Origin: Erythrobacter fulvus
GTDB lineage: Bacteria; Pseudomonadota; Alphaproteobacteria; Sphingomonadales; Sphingomonadaceae
Length of the DNA: 64,000 bases
Assembly: GCF_028595285.1 (NCBI RefSeq)
Contig: NZ_JAQQXQ010000004.1
Span: 1-64,000 of the forward strand
Reading direction: 5' to 3'
Positions 7,083 through 17,628 of this stretch are shown in pieces. The notes beneath the pieces are model-generated. The model had not been told where the DNA came from. It did not search any database and saw only the letters and a list, made by a program, of their open reading frames with translations. The translations under genes and the position numbers were made by a program. Position 1 is the first letter of the stretch. Each line of letters opens with the position of its first letter.

Positions 7083-7144
7083 TGTGGGGGGATTTGGCCG
7101 AAAATGGCCGGGACGTTCTCACTCCCCCACATTTTCCACCCACA
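7083..7144. promoter_or_regulatory. Integrase arm-type repeats, right end
   Basis: TGTGGG units lie at 7083-7088 on the plus strand and at 7126-7131 and 7139-7144 on the minus strand, between the integrase start and the tRNA. The minus-strand pair matches the site at 589-614 in orientation and near-identical spacing. The group probably binds the integrase N-terminal domain and may overlap its promoter, giving autoregulation. Confidence 0.5.
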
Positions 7145-7250
7145 CTTTACCGCGAATTGGGGCGGCTGGCAATGAACGGAAGCGCGCACGGGTGGACGGT
7201 TTTTCCTTGGGAAACCGCGCTTTCCGGCGATGTGGAGTGGTTCTCAGCGA

Positions 7251-7286
7251 AAGGGAAAGTGGTGGACAGGGCTGGATTCGAACCAG
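7251..7286 (+). repeat. Attachment site copy overlapping the tRNA-Tyr 3' end
   Basis: These 36 bases cover the T-arm 3' half, the acceptor and CCA of tRNA-Tyr plus nine flanking bases, and are repeated imperfectly at 510-542. This is the intact copy, so the tRNA remains functional after integration. Confidence 0.65.
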
Positions 7287-7345
7287 CGTACGCTTGCGCG
7301 GGCAGATTTACAGTCTGCTGCCTTTAACCACTCGGCCACCTGTCC
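7260..7345 (-). tRNA. tRNA-Tyr (GTA anticodon)
   Basis: An 86-base tRNA with encoded CCA. The acceptor arms GGACAGG and CCTGTCC pair fully. The anticodon arm is GCAGA-CTGTAAA-TCTGC with anticodon GTA. A long variable arm (CCGCGCAAGCG) is typical of bacterial tRNA-Tyr, and the T-arm GCTGG-TTCGAAT-CCAGC is perfect. Its 3' end is the integration target of the adjacent element. Confidence 0.97.
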
Positions 7346-7512
7346 ACACAGTCCCCTTGTGCAAGGGGGGCTTTCCTGAGCGTTGCCGCTTCCGAAAATG
7401 CGCGAGTCCGCAAGGGTCCCGCTGCCGAGAGGCGCCCCTTTGGCGAAGCACTGCTTGCCTGTCAATGGCCCTGCTGGCAGGGGGCAGGTTATGGTGCCGG
7501 CAAGGAGTGAAA

Positions 7513-8304
7513 ATGGCCAAGGTTGAACGCAAGCGTGCATTACGTGGACGCGCGGGACGGATGAAAGGCGGACGCGGTTCGGGCCGGGCCAGCACCGGGC
7601 AGGTGCGCCTGTGGGGCCGTCACCCGGTCGAAGCTGCCTTGAAGAACCCGGAACGCCAGCATCGCAAGCTGTGGGCGACTCGTGAAGGCATCGCCAGCCT
7701 CGATGGCGAGCTGCCGGCCGATTTCCCGATCGAATATGCCGACGTCGCCGATCTCGCGCGGCTGGTCGCCAAGGATGCGCCGCACCAGGGGCTGGTGCTC
7801 GAATGCGCGCCGCTGGAGGACGTGTTCCTCGACGAAGTGGCGCTGGGCGAGCCCGATCGCCCGGTGGTGGTGCTCGACCAGGTCACCGATCCGCATAATG
7901 TGGGCGCGATCCTGCGCTCGGCTGCTGCGTTCAATGCCGCGGCAATCATCACACAGGACCGCCACGCTCCGCCCGAAAGCGGGGTGCTGGCCAAGTCCGC
8001 TTCCGGCGCGCTGGAAACCGTGCCCTGGGTGCGGGTCGTCAACCTCGCCCGCGCGCTCGAGGAGCTGGCCGAGGCCGGATACTGGCGCATCGGGCTCGCC
8101 GGAGAGGCACAGGATGCGCTGGCCAACATCATGCCGACCGGACCGCTGGCGATCGTGCTCGGCGCGGAAGGTGAAGGCCTGCGTCACAATATCGCTGCGC
8201 ATTGCGACGCGTTGGCGAAGCTGCCGATTTCCTCCGCTATCGAGAGCCTCAACGTTTCGAATGCGGCAGCGATTGCGCTTTATGCGGCCGCCACGCGCGG
8301 GTAG
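7513..8304 (+). CDS. rlmB: 23S rRNA (guanosine-2'-O)-methyltransferase, TrmH/SpoU family
   Basis: SAM-dependent ribose methylase of the SPOUT superfamily, probably modifying 23S rRNA in the peptidyl-transferase region. The 263-residue protein has a basic N-terminal extension, a substrate-binding domain (about 30-105), then the knotted catalytic domain with the family motifs VVLDQVTDPHNVGAILRSA, LGAEGEGL and LPISSAIESLNVSNAAAI. The ATG at 7513 has AAGGAG six bases upstream. The basic N-terminus (KRALRGRAGRMKGG) is longer than in E. coli and may bind RNA. tRNA methylation by a TrmH relative is the alternative. Confidence 0.88.
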   Translation: MAKVERKRALRGRAGRMKGGRGSGRASTGQVRLWGRHPVEAALKNPERQHRKLWATREGIASLDGELPADFPIEYADVADLARLVAKDAPHQGLVLECAPLEDVFLDEVALGEPDRPVVVLDQVTDPHNVGAILRSAAAFNAAAIITQDRHAPPESGVLAKSASGALETVPWVRVVNLARALEELAEAGYWRIGLAGEAQDALANIMPTGPLAIVLGAEGEGLRHNIAAHCDALAKLPISSAIESLNVSNAAAIALYAAATRG

Positions 8305-8328
8305 AAGGCGCGAAGGGAGGGAATTGCC

Positions 8329-9234
8329 ATGACTATGTTTTCGTCTATCCGCCTGCGCGCCGCGGCGCTGCTGGCAGGTTTCGCACTGGCCCTGTCGGGC
8401 TGCTTCATGGCGCCGGGCAAGTTCACCTCTGAGTTGACCCTCACGGGGCCGGACAGCTTCACCTTCACCTATGACGGCGAGATCTTCTTCCTCGGCCTGT
8501 CCAAGCTTGCGCAGATGGGCGCAGCAGCCGACACCGAGACCTTCACGGCCACCTGTTTCGACGAGGAAACCTACGAGGAACGCGCCTGCACCGCCGCGGA
8601 AGAGGCCGAACAGCGCACCGAATGGGAGGCCGGCGCCGCCCGCCGCGCAGAGGAGAAGAAGAAGGAAGCCGAACAGATGGCTGCGGTGATGGGCGGGATC
8701 GATCCGTCAGACCCCAAAGCGGCAGAGGAAATGGTACGCCTGCTCGAACGCCAGAAGGGCTGGAAGCGGGTCGTCCACAAAGGAGACGGGCTGTTCGAGG
8801 TGAGCTACGAAGTCTCCAGCACGCTGGGCCATGATTTCATGTTCCCGACGATCGAGGGTTTCCCCGCGACCAATCCCTTCGTCCAAATGATCATGCGCGA
8901 CGGCGGCCAGGTACGGATCAACGCGCCCGCTTTCGTGCTGCAGAACAAGGACAACCCGATGACCGCGCTGATGGGCGGCATGGCACCGCTGGCCAATCTC
9001 GCCACAATGAACGCCAGCGCCGAAGACGGGGTTGCCGAGGACGAGGAGCAAATCCCGGGCATGCCGATGCTCGACGGCATCTTCACCATACGCACCGCGA
9101 TGGGCATGCGGATCCTCGCCAATAATACCGACGAAGGCCCTGCGGCCATGGCGGGCGGCGGCGAGATGCTGCGCTGGGAGATCACGCCGCGCACCGGCAC
9201 CGCGCCAACCGCGCTGATCGTGACCGGCGGCTGA
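8329..9234 (+). CDS. Hypothetical lipoprotein
   Basis: A 301-residue protein with a signal peptide and lipobox LSGC (Cys near residue 25), so it is expected to be lipid-anchored in the cell envelope. A charged coiled-coil stretch (about 88-120, EAGAARRAEEKKKEAEQM) separates an N-terminal strand-rich part from a C-terminal beta-rich domain. It follows rlmB by 24 bases and may share its transcript; a strong terminator follows. Family not recognised beyond conserved sphingomonad lipoproteins. Confidence 0.7.
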   Translation: MTMFSSIRLRAAALLAGFALALSGCFMAPGKFTSELTLTGPDSFTFTYDGEIFFLGLSKLAQMGAAADTETFTATCFDEETYEERACTAAEEAEQRTEWEAGAARRAEEKKKEAEQMAAVMGGIDPSDPKAAEEMVRLLERQKGWKRVVHKGDGLFEVSYEVSSTLGHDFMFPTIEGFPATNPFVQMIMRDGGQVRINAPAFVLQNKDNPMTALMGGMAPLANLATMNASAEDGVAEDEEQIPGMPMLDGIFTIRTAMGMRILANNTDEGPAAMAGGGEMLRWEITPRTGTAPTALIVTGG

Positions 9235-9260
9235 AGCATCCGCGACAGCCGGGCAAAGAA

Positions 9261-9294
9261 AAAGCCCCGCCGGCGATAGCGCCAGCGGGGCTTT
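9261..9294. terminator. Bidirectional rho-independent terminator
   Basis: AAAGCCCCGC and GCGGGGCTTT form a 10-bp stem, with an inner GGCG/CGCC stem. T-runs follow on both strands, so it can end both the rightward lipoprotein transcript and the leftward hupB transcript. Confidence 0.9.
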
Positions 9295-9335
9295 TTCTGT
9301 TGACGCTCTCGCCGGTTGCGGGGCGCGTCAAACGA

Positions 9336-9608
9336 TCAGTTGACCGCGTCCTTGAGACCCTTGCCCGCCTTGAACTTGGGCTGGTTCGACGCCTTGATCT
9401 TCATTTCCTCGCCGGTGCGCGGGTTGCGGCCGATCGAGGCCTTGCGCTTGGCAACCGAAAAAGTGCCAAAGCCCACCAGCCGCACTTCATCGCCGCCCGA
9501 CAGGGCCTTGGTGATGGTGTCGAACACGCTTTCCACCGCGTTCGAGGCATCGCTCTTGGAAAGGCCGCTGGCATCGGCAACGGCGCTGATCAGGTCGTTC
9601 TTGTTCAT
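9336..9608 (-). CDS. hupB: HU family DNA-binding protein
   Basis: Small histone-like protein (90 residues) that bends and compacts DNA as a dimer. The whole HU fold is visible: MNKNDLISAVADASGLSKSD, the GDEVRLVGFGTFSV strand pair, and the DNA-binding arm with the signature GRNPRTGEEMKI. The start at 9608 has GAGGGGG upstream and matches the family N-terminus. A longer in-frame extension upstream is not credible. It lies just downstream of lon, as in many proteobacteria. Confidence 0.95.
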   Translation of the reverse strand: MNKNDLISAVADASGLSKSDASNAVESVFDTITKALSGGDEVRLVGFGTFSVAKRKASIGRNPRTGEEMKIKASNQPKFKAGKGLKDAVN

Positions 9609-9847
9609 CTGGGAACCCCCTCGGCTCGAGATTTTGTCGTTTAGGTGAATCGCCCCACGAAAAGTCCGAAGTTGAGACTGTTTCGGCAAGGCTGTCAAAG
9701 GCAAATCGCCCCCGATGCCAGAAGCCGGCGACATGGCGGCGGTTTGCGTGACTACGCAGCCCGCCACAACTGGCATCGACGGTTCCTTGGAACGGAGTTG
9801 AAGGCGACCCTGCCGCGAATCACGGCAAGCGTCGGCCTTCTAGCGAT

Positions 9848-12277
<2,430 letters not shown>

Positions 12278-12372
12278 ATGGGCCTGCCTTCAACGGGAAT
12301 ATGGGTAGCCCCCCGCCCTCTCGCAATGGCGCCGCGCAGCTTAGCTGTGGACGCCGGACGCTCCTGAAGCGC

Positions 12373-12714
12373 TCAACCCAATCCGGGCAGGTTGAACCCC
12401 GGCGGCAGGCCCATGGAGCCCTGCATTTCCTTCATCTGCTCGTTCGACACACGGTCGGCGCGGTCGCGGGCATCGTTGAAGGCAGCGGCAACCAGATCCT
12501 CGACAATCTGCTTGTCTTCCGGCTTCATCAGGCTTTCGTCGATCGTCACGCCGAGAATGCGGCCCTTGGCGCTGGCGCGGACCTTCACGAGGCCGCCGCC
12601 GGCGGTGCCCTCGACCTCGATCGAATCGAGCTTCACCTGCATGTCGTTCATCTGCTTCTGGATGGTTTCGGCCGCTGCTTGCGCTGCCTTCATCATCTCT
12701 TCCATCGACTTCAT
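12373..12714 (-). CDS. ybaB: YbaB/EbfC family nucleoid-associated protein
   Basis: A 113-residue DNA-binding protein that forms tweezer-like dimers. The family pattern is clear: an N-terminal helix (MKSMEEMMKAAQAAAETIQKQ), the strand core VEGTAGGGLVKVRASAKGRI, then DESLMKPEDKQIVEDLVAAAFNDA. It starts 13 bases after dnaX, with GAGGAG upstream, the conserved dnaX-ybaB order. It probably shares the dnaX transcript. Confidence 0.92.
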   Translation of the reverse strand: MKSMEEMMKAAQAAAETIQKQMNDMQVKLDSIEVEGTAGGGLVKVRASAKGRILGVTIDESLMKPEDKQIVEDLVAAAFNDARDRADRVSNEQMKEMQGSMGLPPGFNLPGLG

Positions 12715-12727
12715 CGGGGCGTACTCC

Positions 12728-14569
12728 TCAGTTCCAGGGGGGACGGGCCGCGCGGGCGACGTTGCCCTCGGTCCCGAGCAATTCGGCCTCGGGGAAGGCC
12801 GCGAAGGTTGCCTTGACGAGCGGATCGGACCGGATGCGCGCATCTTCGGCCTCGGCCTCGGCCTCGGCAGCTTCGTGCAAGGACGGTTGCGCAGGGCCGG
12901 AGCCGCGCTCGACATGCCAGCGCCGACCGGTCAGCTTGAACAGCGCCTCACGAATCTCGGGCGCGGGATCATCGGAAAAATTGTCGACCCGCTCGAACAC
13001 GAGCCGCTCCGCTGCGAGTTCAATCACCCGCACGCGGCTGCGCATCATCTCGGCGGCGTGAAGCTGGCCCGAGGCATCGACCTGTTCGACCAGCCTCGCC
13101 CAATCCGGCAAATCCGCGGACGCTGGCGGCGCTGCGGCACCCGGCGCAGCAGGCGCGACACTCTCGGTCGCCGCAGCGGTAGCCGTAGCGGGAGCCACAG
13201 CGAACCCTCCCGCTGCCAGTTCCTCGATCCGCTTCGCCAGCTTACCGGGATCGGGCATCTGTGCAGCGTGCAGGATGCGCAGCAACGCCATCTGCAAGGA
13301 CACGAGCGGATCGGGGCCCGTGCGGATCTCGTCATGGCCCTTGAGCAGCAATTGCCACAGGCGGTGCAGTTCCCCTGCCCCCAGCCGCGACGCGAAATCG
13401 GCAAGCGCGGCGCGTTCTTCCTCGGCCGGAGCATCGGGTTCCGCACCGGAAACCTGCGCCAGAGTAATGCGGTGCGTCAGATCCATCAGCGCGCGCATCA
13501 GCGCCAGCGGTTCGACTCCGAGCGCATATTGCTCGTCCACCGCAACCAGCAGCGCCTTGGCGTCGCCTTCGAGCAGATGGCCGAGCAAGCGGCGCTGCGC
13601 GCTCTTGTCGGCAAGGCCCAGCATGTCGCGCACGCGCTCAGCAGTGACCTTGCCCTCCCCGTCGAGATCGGCGTGGGCGATCGCCTGATCTAGGATCGAC
13701 AGCCCATCGCGCACCGAACCTTCGGCGGCATTGGCAATGATGCTCAGGGCCTCGGCTTCGGCCTCGACCCCTTCCAGACCGCAGACCCTGGCGAAATGTT
13801 CGGCCAGCATCGGCGCGGGAATGCGCCTGAGATCGAAGCGCTGGGTGCGGCTCAGCACCGTCACAGGCAGCTTGTCGACCTCGGTTGTGGCGAACAGGAA
13901 CTTCACATGCGGCGGCGGTTCCTCAAGTGTCTTGAGCAAGGCATTGAATGCGTTGCGCGACAGCATGTGGACTTCGTCGATGATGTAGATCTTGTAGCGC
14001 GCCGAAACCGCAGCATAGCGCACCTGTTCGATGATCTCGCGCACGTCATCGACCCCGGTGTTCGAGGCCGCGTCCATCTCGATCACGTCGATATGGCGTC
14101 CTTCGGCGATCGCGGTGCACGGCTCACACTTGCCGCAAGGATCGATGGTTGGCCCGCCCTCGCCGTCCGGTCCGACGCAGTTCAGCGCCTTGGCGATCAG
14201 GCGCGCGGTCGATGTCTTGCCGACCCCGCGCACGCCAGTCATCAGGAAGGCGTGGGCCAGCCGGTCACGCGCGATCGCGTTGGCCAGCGTGCGCACCATC
14301 GCTTCCTGCCCGATCAGTTCGGAGAACGTCTGGGGACGATATTTGCGCGCCAGAACCCGATAGGGCTGGTTGGCGGCTACGGGTGCTGGTGCAGGTGCTG
14401 GTGCAGGCTCGGGCACCGGAGCCGCTACCGCAGCCGCCGGCGGCTCGGCCTGTGGCGCGGGATCGCCAAACAGCGCGTTCTGACCGGCAGCCTCCAATTC
14501 GGCAGCGGTCGGGCCGGTATCTTCTTCACCCGTGTCTTCGGGGGGCAGTTCGGGATCGGAATCGCTCAT
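12728..14569 (-). CDS. dnaX: DNA polymerase III subunits gamma/tau
   Basis: Clamp-loader ATPase of the replisome. The 613-residue protein has an unusually long acidic, Pro/Ala-rich N-terminal tail (about 1-68), then the AAA+ module. That module has Walker A GVRGVGKTS (112-120), a zinc module with Cys131, Cys145, Cys148 and Cys151, and the DEVHMLS Walker B region. The C-terminal tau region binds polymerase. The Pro/Ala tail is common in alphaproteobacterial DnaX. Whether a gamma form is made by frameshifting cannot be told here. Confidence 0.95.
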   Translation of the reverse strand: MSDSDPELPPEDTGEEDTGPTAAELEAAGQNALFGDPAPQAEPPAAAVAAPVPEPAPAPAPAPVAANQPYRVLARKYRPQTFSELIGQEAMVRTLANAIARDRLAHAFLMTGVRGVGKTSTARLIAKALNCVGPDGEGGPTIDPCGKCEPCTAIAEGRHIDVIEMDAASNTGVDDVREIIEQVRYAAVSARYKIYIIDEVHMLSRNAFNALLKTLEEPPPHVKFLFATTEVDKLPVTVLSRTQRFDLRRIPAPMLAEHFARVCGLEGVEAEAEALSIIANAAEGSVRDGLSILDQAIAHADLDGEGKVTAERVRDMLGLADKSAQRRLLGHLLEGDAKALLVAVDEQYALGVEPLALMRALMDLTHRITLAQVSGAEPDAPAEEERAALADFASRLGAGELHRLWQLLLKGHDEIRTGPDPLVSLQMALLRILHAAQMPDPGKLAKRIEELAAGGFAVAPATATAAATESVAPAAPGAAAPPASADLPDWARLVEQVDASGQLHAAEMMRSRVRVIELAAERLVFERVDNFSDDPAPEIREALFKLTGRRWHVERGSGPAQPSLHEAAEAEAEAEDARIRSDPLVKATFAAFPEAELLGTEGNVARAARPPWN

Positions 14570-14634
14570 GGCGCAAAGCTAGGCGCTTGGGGCCGGTTTG
14601 TCATGCTGCGCATGGCGGCGATTTTCGTGGAAAA

Positions 14635-14720
14635 GGAGCCGGGCGACCCGCCGCAATCCACCTGGGCTGCTTCCTTCCGGACCTGACCCGGTGAGCAGAC
14701 GCAAACGTCCACCCGACTCC
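14635..14720 (-). ncRNA. ffs: Signal recognition particle RNA, small bacterial type (4.5S)
   Basis: The minus strand contains the conserved apical domain GGTCAGGTCCGGAAGGAAGC within one long hairpin. The ends GGAGTCGGGTG and CGCCCGGCTCC pair over 11 bp and are followed by TTTT. It binds Ffh to target membrane proteins to the translocon. It lies upstream of dnaX on the same strand, a frequent arrangement. The ends are set by pairing and could be a few bases longer. Confidence 0.9.
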
Positions 14721-14878
14721 CGGGCGGGCATATGGCGGGGTTGGCGACGGATTTCAAGCCAGCATTGACGAGAGAGATCGACCCGCAGGTCCGCAAGGGC
14801 GACGGCCCGCCCGCAGCTGGCTCAGCTCTGCTGCGCGCCTAGCGAGGACGCGGCCCCGGATGGGGCTGCGCAAAGAAA

Positions 14879-15157
14879 TCAGCGAAAATTATCCGCGTAG
14901 GCCTGCAGCTTCAGCCGCTTTGGCGGGGTCGCATGGACGCGCGCGGTGATGCCGTATTTGGCTGCATAGGCCTGCGCCGCCTCTTTCGAGGGGAAAGTAA
15001 GCCTGACCTGCGACTGGGTGTCGCCCGTGCCGGTCCAGCCCATCAGCGGATCGGCAAAGCGCGCCTGCGACTGTTCGAACTCCAGCACCCATTCGTCGGT
15101 GTGGGCCTTGCCGGACTGCATGGCATGCTTGGTCTTCTGGTAGATTCTCGCGCTCAT
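14879..15157 (-). CDS. NDUFS4-like complex I accessory subunit (ETC complex I conserved-region protein)
   Basis: A 92-residue protein of the family related to mitochondrial NDUFS4, an accessory subunit of NADH:ubiquinone oxidoreductase found in alphaproteobacteria. Family features seen: ARIYQKTKHAMQSGKA, EWVLEFE, DPLMGWTGTGDTQSQV, and FPSKEAAQAYAAKYGI. It is a stand-alone gene 15 bases downstream of hrpB on the same strand, away from any nuo operon, as is usual. Confidence 0.88.
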   Translation of the reverse strand: MSARIYQKTKHAMQSGKAHTDEWVLEFEQSQARFADPLMGWTGTGDTQSQVRLTFPSKEAAQAYAAKYGITARVHATPPKRLKLQAYADNFR

Positions 15158-15172
15158 GAGCCGCCCCTTAAT

Positions 15173-17608
15173 TCACGAATCGCTGCGGTTGAAGGCGTTT
15201 TTGGTCTTCATGCTCGGCTTTTCGGTCCACGGCTCATCGGGCCAGCGGTGCTTGGGATAGCGGCCCTTCATGTCCTTCACCACATCGCGCCAGCTTCCGC
15301 GCCAGAAGCCGGGCAGATCACGGGTCGACTGGATCGGGCGACCTGCGGGACTGGTAAGCTTGAGCAGCAGCGGGGTGAGACCGATCATCGGTTGCACATC
15401 CAGCCCGAACAGCGCCTGCACCCGCACCTCGACGCTAGGGGCATCGTCCCCGGCATAGTCGATCGCATGGCGGGTGTCGGCGGGGGAGGTGAAATGGGTG
15501 GGCGTAGCGCGCTCAAAGGCCTGCCGCTGGTTCCAGTCGAGCAGGCCCAGCGCGGCTTCGGCATAGCGGTGCGGCGGCAAATCGAGATCGCGCCGCCCGG
15601 TAAGCAGCGGCGCGAGCCAAGCGCCGGCATGCTCGCACAAGGCCCCTTCCGAAAGGGCATCGACCCCTGCGAAACGCGCGCGGGCGAGGAAGCCTTCCGG
15701 CAAGAGTTCCCCCAGCTTCTCCAGCGCCTTCTCCACAAGGATATCCACAAGCAGCGCCGGATCGGGCGCAGGCTCGGGCACGCTCGCCAGCACGATCGCA
15801 CCGAGCCGCCGTTCGCGCCGCGCCTCGACGCGGTCTTTCTCCTTGTTCCAGCGGGTTGTGATGCGTTCCTGAAGTTCGTCGGCAAACAGCACGGCGATCC
15901 GGTCGGGCCCGATTTCGCACCCGGCGGTGATGCGTGCGCCCTTCGCTTGCCCCTGCGCGTCGCCGATCACGATCCATTCGGCGCGCGCCAGCGGCGAGGC
16001 GGGGTCGAGCACATAGCCGCGCCCGCCCGCGCTCAGCCAGTTCTCGCCGCTTGCATCGCGCCGCCGGGCGACGAAATCCGGCCGCGCCAGCGCCAGAGCC
16101 TCGGCAGCGTCGGCGGCGGGGCTTTTGCCGATTGCACCGGCGAGCTTGCCCGCCTGCCCTGCCCAGCCCTGCGCGATCCGCGCTGCCGATACGGCGCGCG
16201 GGTTGCGGTCACCGCGCCACCTCGCCAGGCGCTGCATCAAATCCTCTCCGCGCCCGCCCAGCCCGCGTTCCTGCAACAGCATCACCAGCCGCGCCGCGTC
16301 CTCGCCGCAGCCCGCGTTTGCGCCGTGAAGCAGCGCGGCAGCCTGATCGGGGGCCATCGGCAGGGCGGCTATCGCTTCCCCCAGCGGCGTGATCCGCCCC
16401 GACGCATCCAGCGCGCCTAGCGCCTCAAGCGCCGCGCGCCCCGCCGCAACCGAAGGCGCGGGCGGCGGATCGAGCCACGGCAGCCCCGCCGGATCAGCCG
16501 TGCCCCACTTCGCCAGCCGGAGCATGAGCGGCGCGAGATCGGCCTGCATTATCTCGGCGGGAGCGAATTCGGGACGGCCTGCATGGCCCGCCTCTTCCCA
16601 CAGGCGATAGGCCACGCCCGGCCCCTGCCGCGCCGCTCGGCCCGCGCGTTGCGCTGCCGATGCCTGCGAGGCGCGCCGGGTGACGAGATGTGTGGTGCCC
16701 GCCGCACGGTCAAACTCGGCAAGGCGGGCGAGCCCGCTATCGACCACCACACTCACTCCATCCAAGGTCAGCGAGGTTTCGGCAATCGCGGTGGCCAGCA
16801 CGATCCGGCGGCGGCCTTCGGCGTCGCGCCGGATCGCGGCGCGCTGCGCTACGGGTTCGACCTGCCCGTGGAGCGCGTGGATCGGCACATCGGAAAGCCG
16901 CGCCTCCAGCCGCTCGCGCACCCGTTCGATCTCGCGCACGCCTGGCAGGAAGGCGAGGATATCGCCTGACTGTTCGCGCAATGCGGTAAGGACGGCGGCG
17001 GCCATACGATCCTCGATCGCCTGCGAGGCGTCGCCGCCAAGCCACCGGATTTCCAACGGAAAGCTGCGCCCCTCGCTTGTCAGAACGGGTGCATTATCGC
17101 CCAGCAGCCGGGCGAAGCGCGCACCATCGATGGTTGCCGACATCACCAGCACGCGCAGATCATCGCGAAGCACGGCACGGGTTTCGAGCGCTAGTGCGAG
17201 GCCCAGATCGCTATCAAGCGCGCGTTCGTGCGCCTCGTCGAACAGCAGCGCAGAAACGCCGGGCAGTTCCGGGTCTTCCACCAGCCGGTTCACCAGAATC
17301 GCCTCGGTAACGACAAGGATGCGCGTCCTGCCCGAAACCTTGCTGTCGAGCCGGGTCATGTAGCCCACGGTCTCGCCCGGCTTCTCTCCGAGCATTTCCG
17401 CCATACGCTCGGCAGCGGCGCGGGCGGCGACACGGCGGGGCGAGGTGAGAATGATCTGGCCGGTGCACCACGGCTCGCCCAGCAGCTCGGGCGCGACAGC
17501 AGTCGTCTTGCCCGCCCCGGGCGGTGCCACCAGCACGCCCACGCCGTGCTCTGCAAGCGCGGTGCGGATCGCCGGAAGGACGGCGCAAATGGGAAGGTCG
17601 GGGTGCAT
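15173..17608 (-). CDS. hrpB: ATP-dependent helicase HrpB
   Basis: DEAH-box helicase of unknown physiological substrate, probably acting on RNA. From the ATG at 17608 it has about 811 residues. Motifs seen: Walker A APPGAGKTT, the DEAH box in LLFDEAHERALDSD, SATIDG (motif III), and QRAGRAARQGPG (motif VI), followed by the HrpB-specific C-terminal domain ending in FWRGSWRDVVKDMKGRYPKH. An in-frame TTG at 17632 overlaps the ispB stop and is the alternative start. Closely packed with ispB. Confidence 0.93.
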   Translation of the reverse strand: MHPDLPICAVLPAIRTALAEHGVGVLVAPPGAGKTTAVAPELLGEPWCTGQIILTSPRRVAARAAAERMAEMLGEKPGETVGYMTRLDSKVSGRTRILVVTEAILVNRLVEDPELPGVSALLFDEAHERALDSDLGLALALETRAVLRDDLRVLVMSATIDGARFARLLGDNAPVLTSEGRSFPLEIRWLGGDASQAIEDRMAAAVLTALREQSGDILAFLPGVREIERVRERLEARLSDVPIHALHGQVEPVAQRAAIRRDAEGRRRIVLATAIAETSLTLDGVSVVVDSGLARLAEFDRAAGTTHLVTRRASQASAAQRAGRAARQGPGVAYRLWEEAGHAGRPEFAPAEIMQADLAPLMLRLAKWGTADPAGLPWLDPPPAPSVAAGRAALEALGALDASGRITPLGEAIAALPMAPDQAAALLHGANAGCGEDAARLVMLLQERGLGGRGEDLMQRLARWRGDRNPRAVSAARIAQGWAGQAGKLAGAIGKSPAADAAEALALARPDFVARRRDASGENWLSAGGRGYVLDPASPLARAEWIVIGDAQGQAKGARITAGCEIGPDRIAVLFADELQERITTRWNKEKDRVEARRERRLGAIVLASVPEPAPDPALLVDILVEKALEKLGELLPEGFLARARFAGVDALSEGALCEHAGAWLAPLLTGRRDLDLPPHRYAEAALGLLDWNQRQAFERATPTHFTSPADTRHAIDYAGDDAPSVEVRVQALFGLDVQPMIGLTPLLLKLTSPAGRPIQSTRDLPGFWRGSWRDVVKDMKGRYPKHRWPDEPWTEKPSMKTKNAFNRSDS

Positions 17609-17628
17609 TGCCCCGGCCGATAGCCCGC

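Larger units (their letters stand above)
510..7286. mobile_element. Integrated element of about 6.7 kb at tRNA-Tyr, with integrase and HUH Rep-like protein
   Basis: The right boundary is the 3' end of tRNA-Tyr. An integrase gene starts 200 bases inside and reads away from the tRNA, the usual P4-type layout. The left boundary is a direct, degenerate repeat of the tRNA 3' end (28 of 33 bases match, with one 3-base gap). TGTGGG-type repeats sit just inside both ends. Between them most genes read leftward and include a helix-turn-helix protein, small phage-type proteins and a Rep-like protein with HUH and YxxK motifs. No capsid, portal or conjugation gene is present, so the element is more like a phage satellite or integrated plasmid than a prophage or a self-transmissible element. 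The boundaries are inferred. Confidence 0.7.

Noticed and set aside
7353-7368. CCCCTTG/CAAGGGG inverted repeat upstream of tRNA-Tyr
   Set aside because: The loop has only two bases, the stem is short and there is no T-run; no function can be assigned.
9609-9776. A 56-residue in-frame extension upstream of HU
   Set aside because: The family begins at MNKNDL, a good ribosome binding site precedes that ATG, and the extension looks non-coding.
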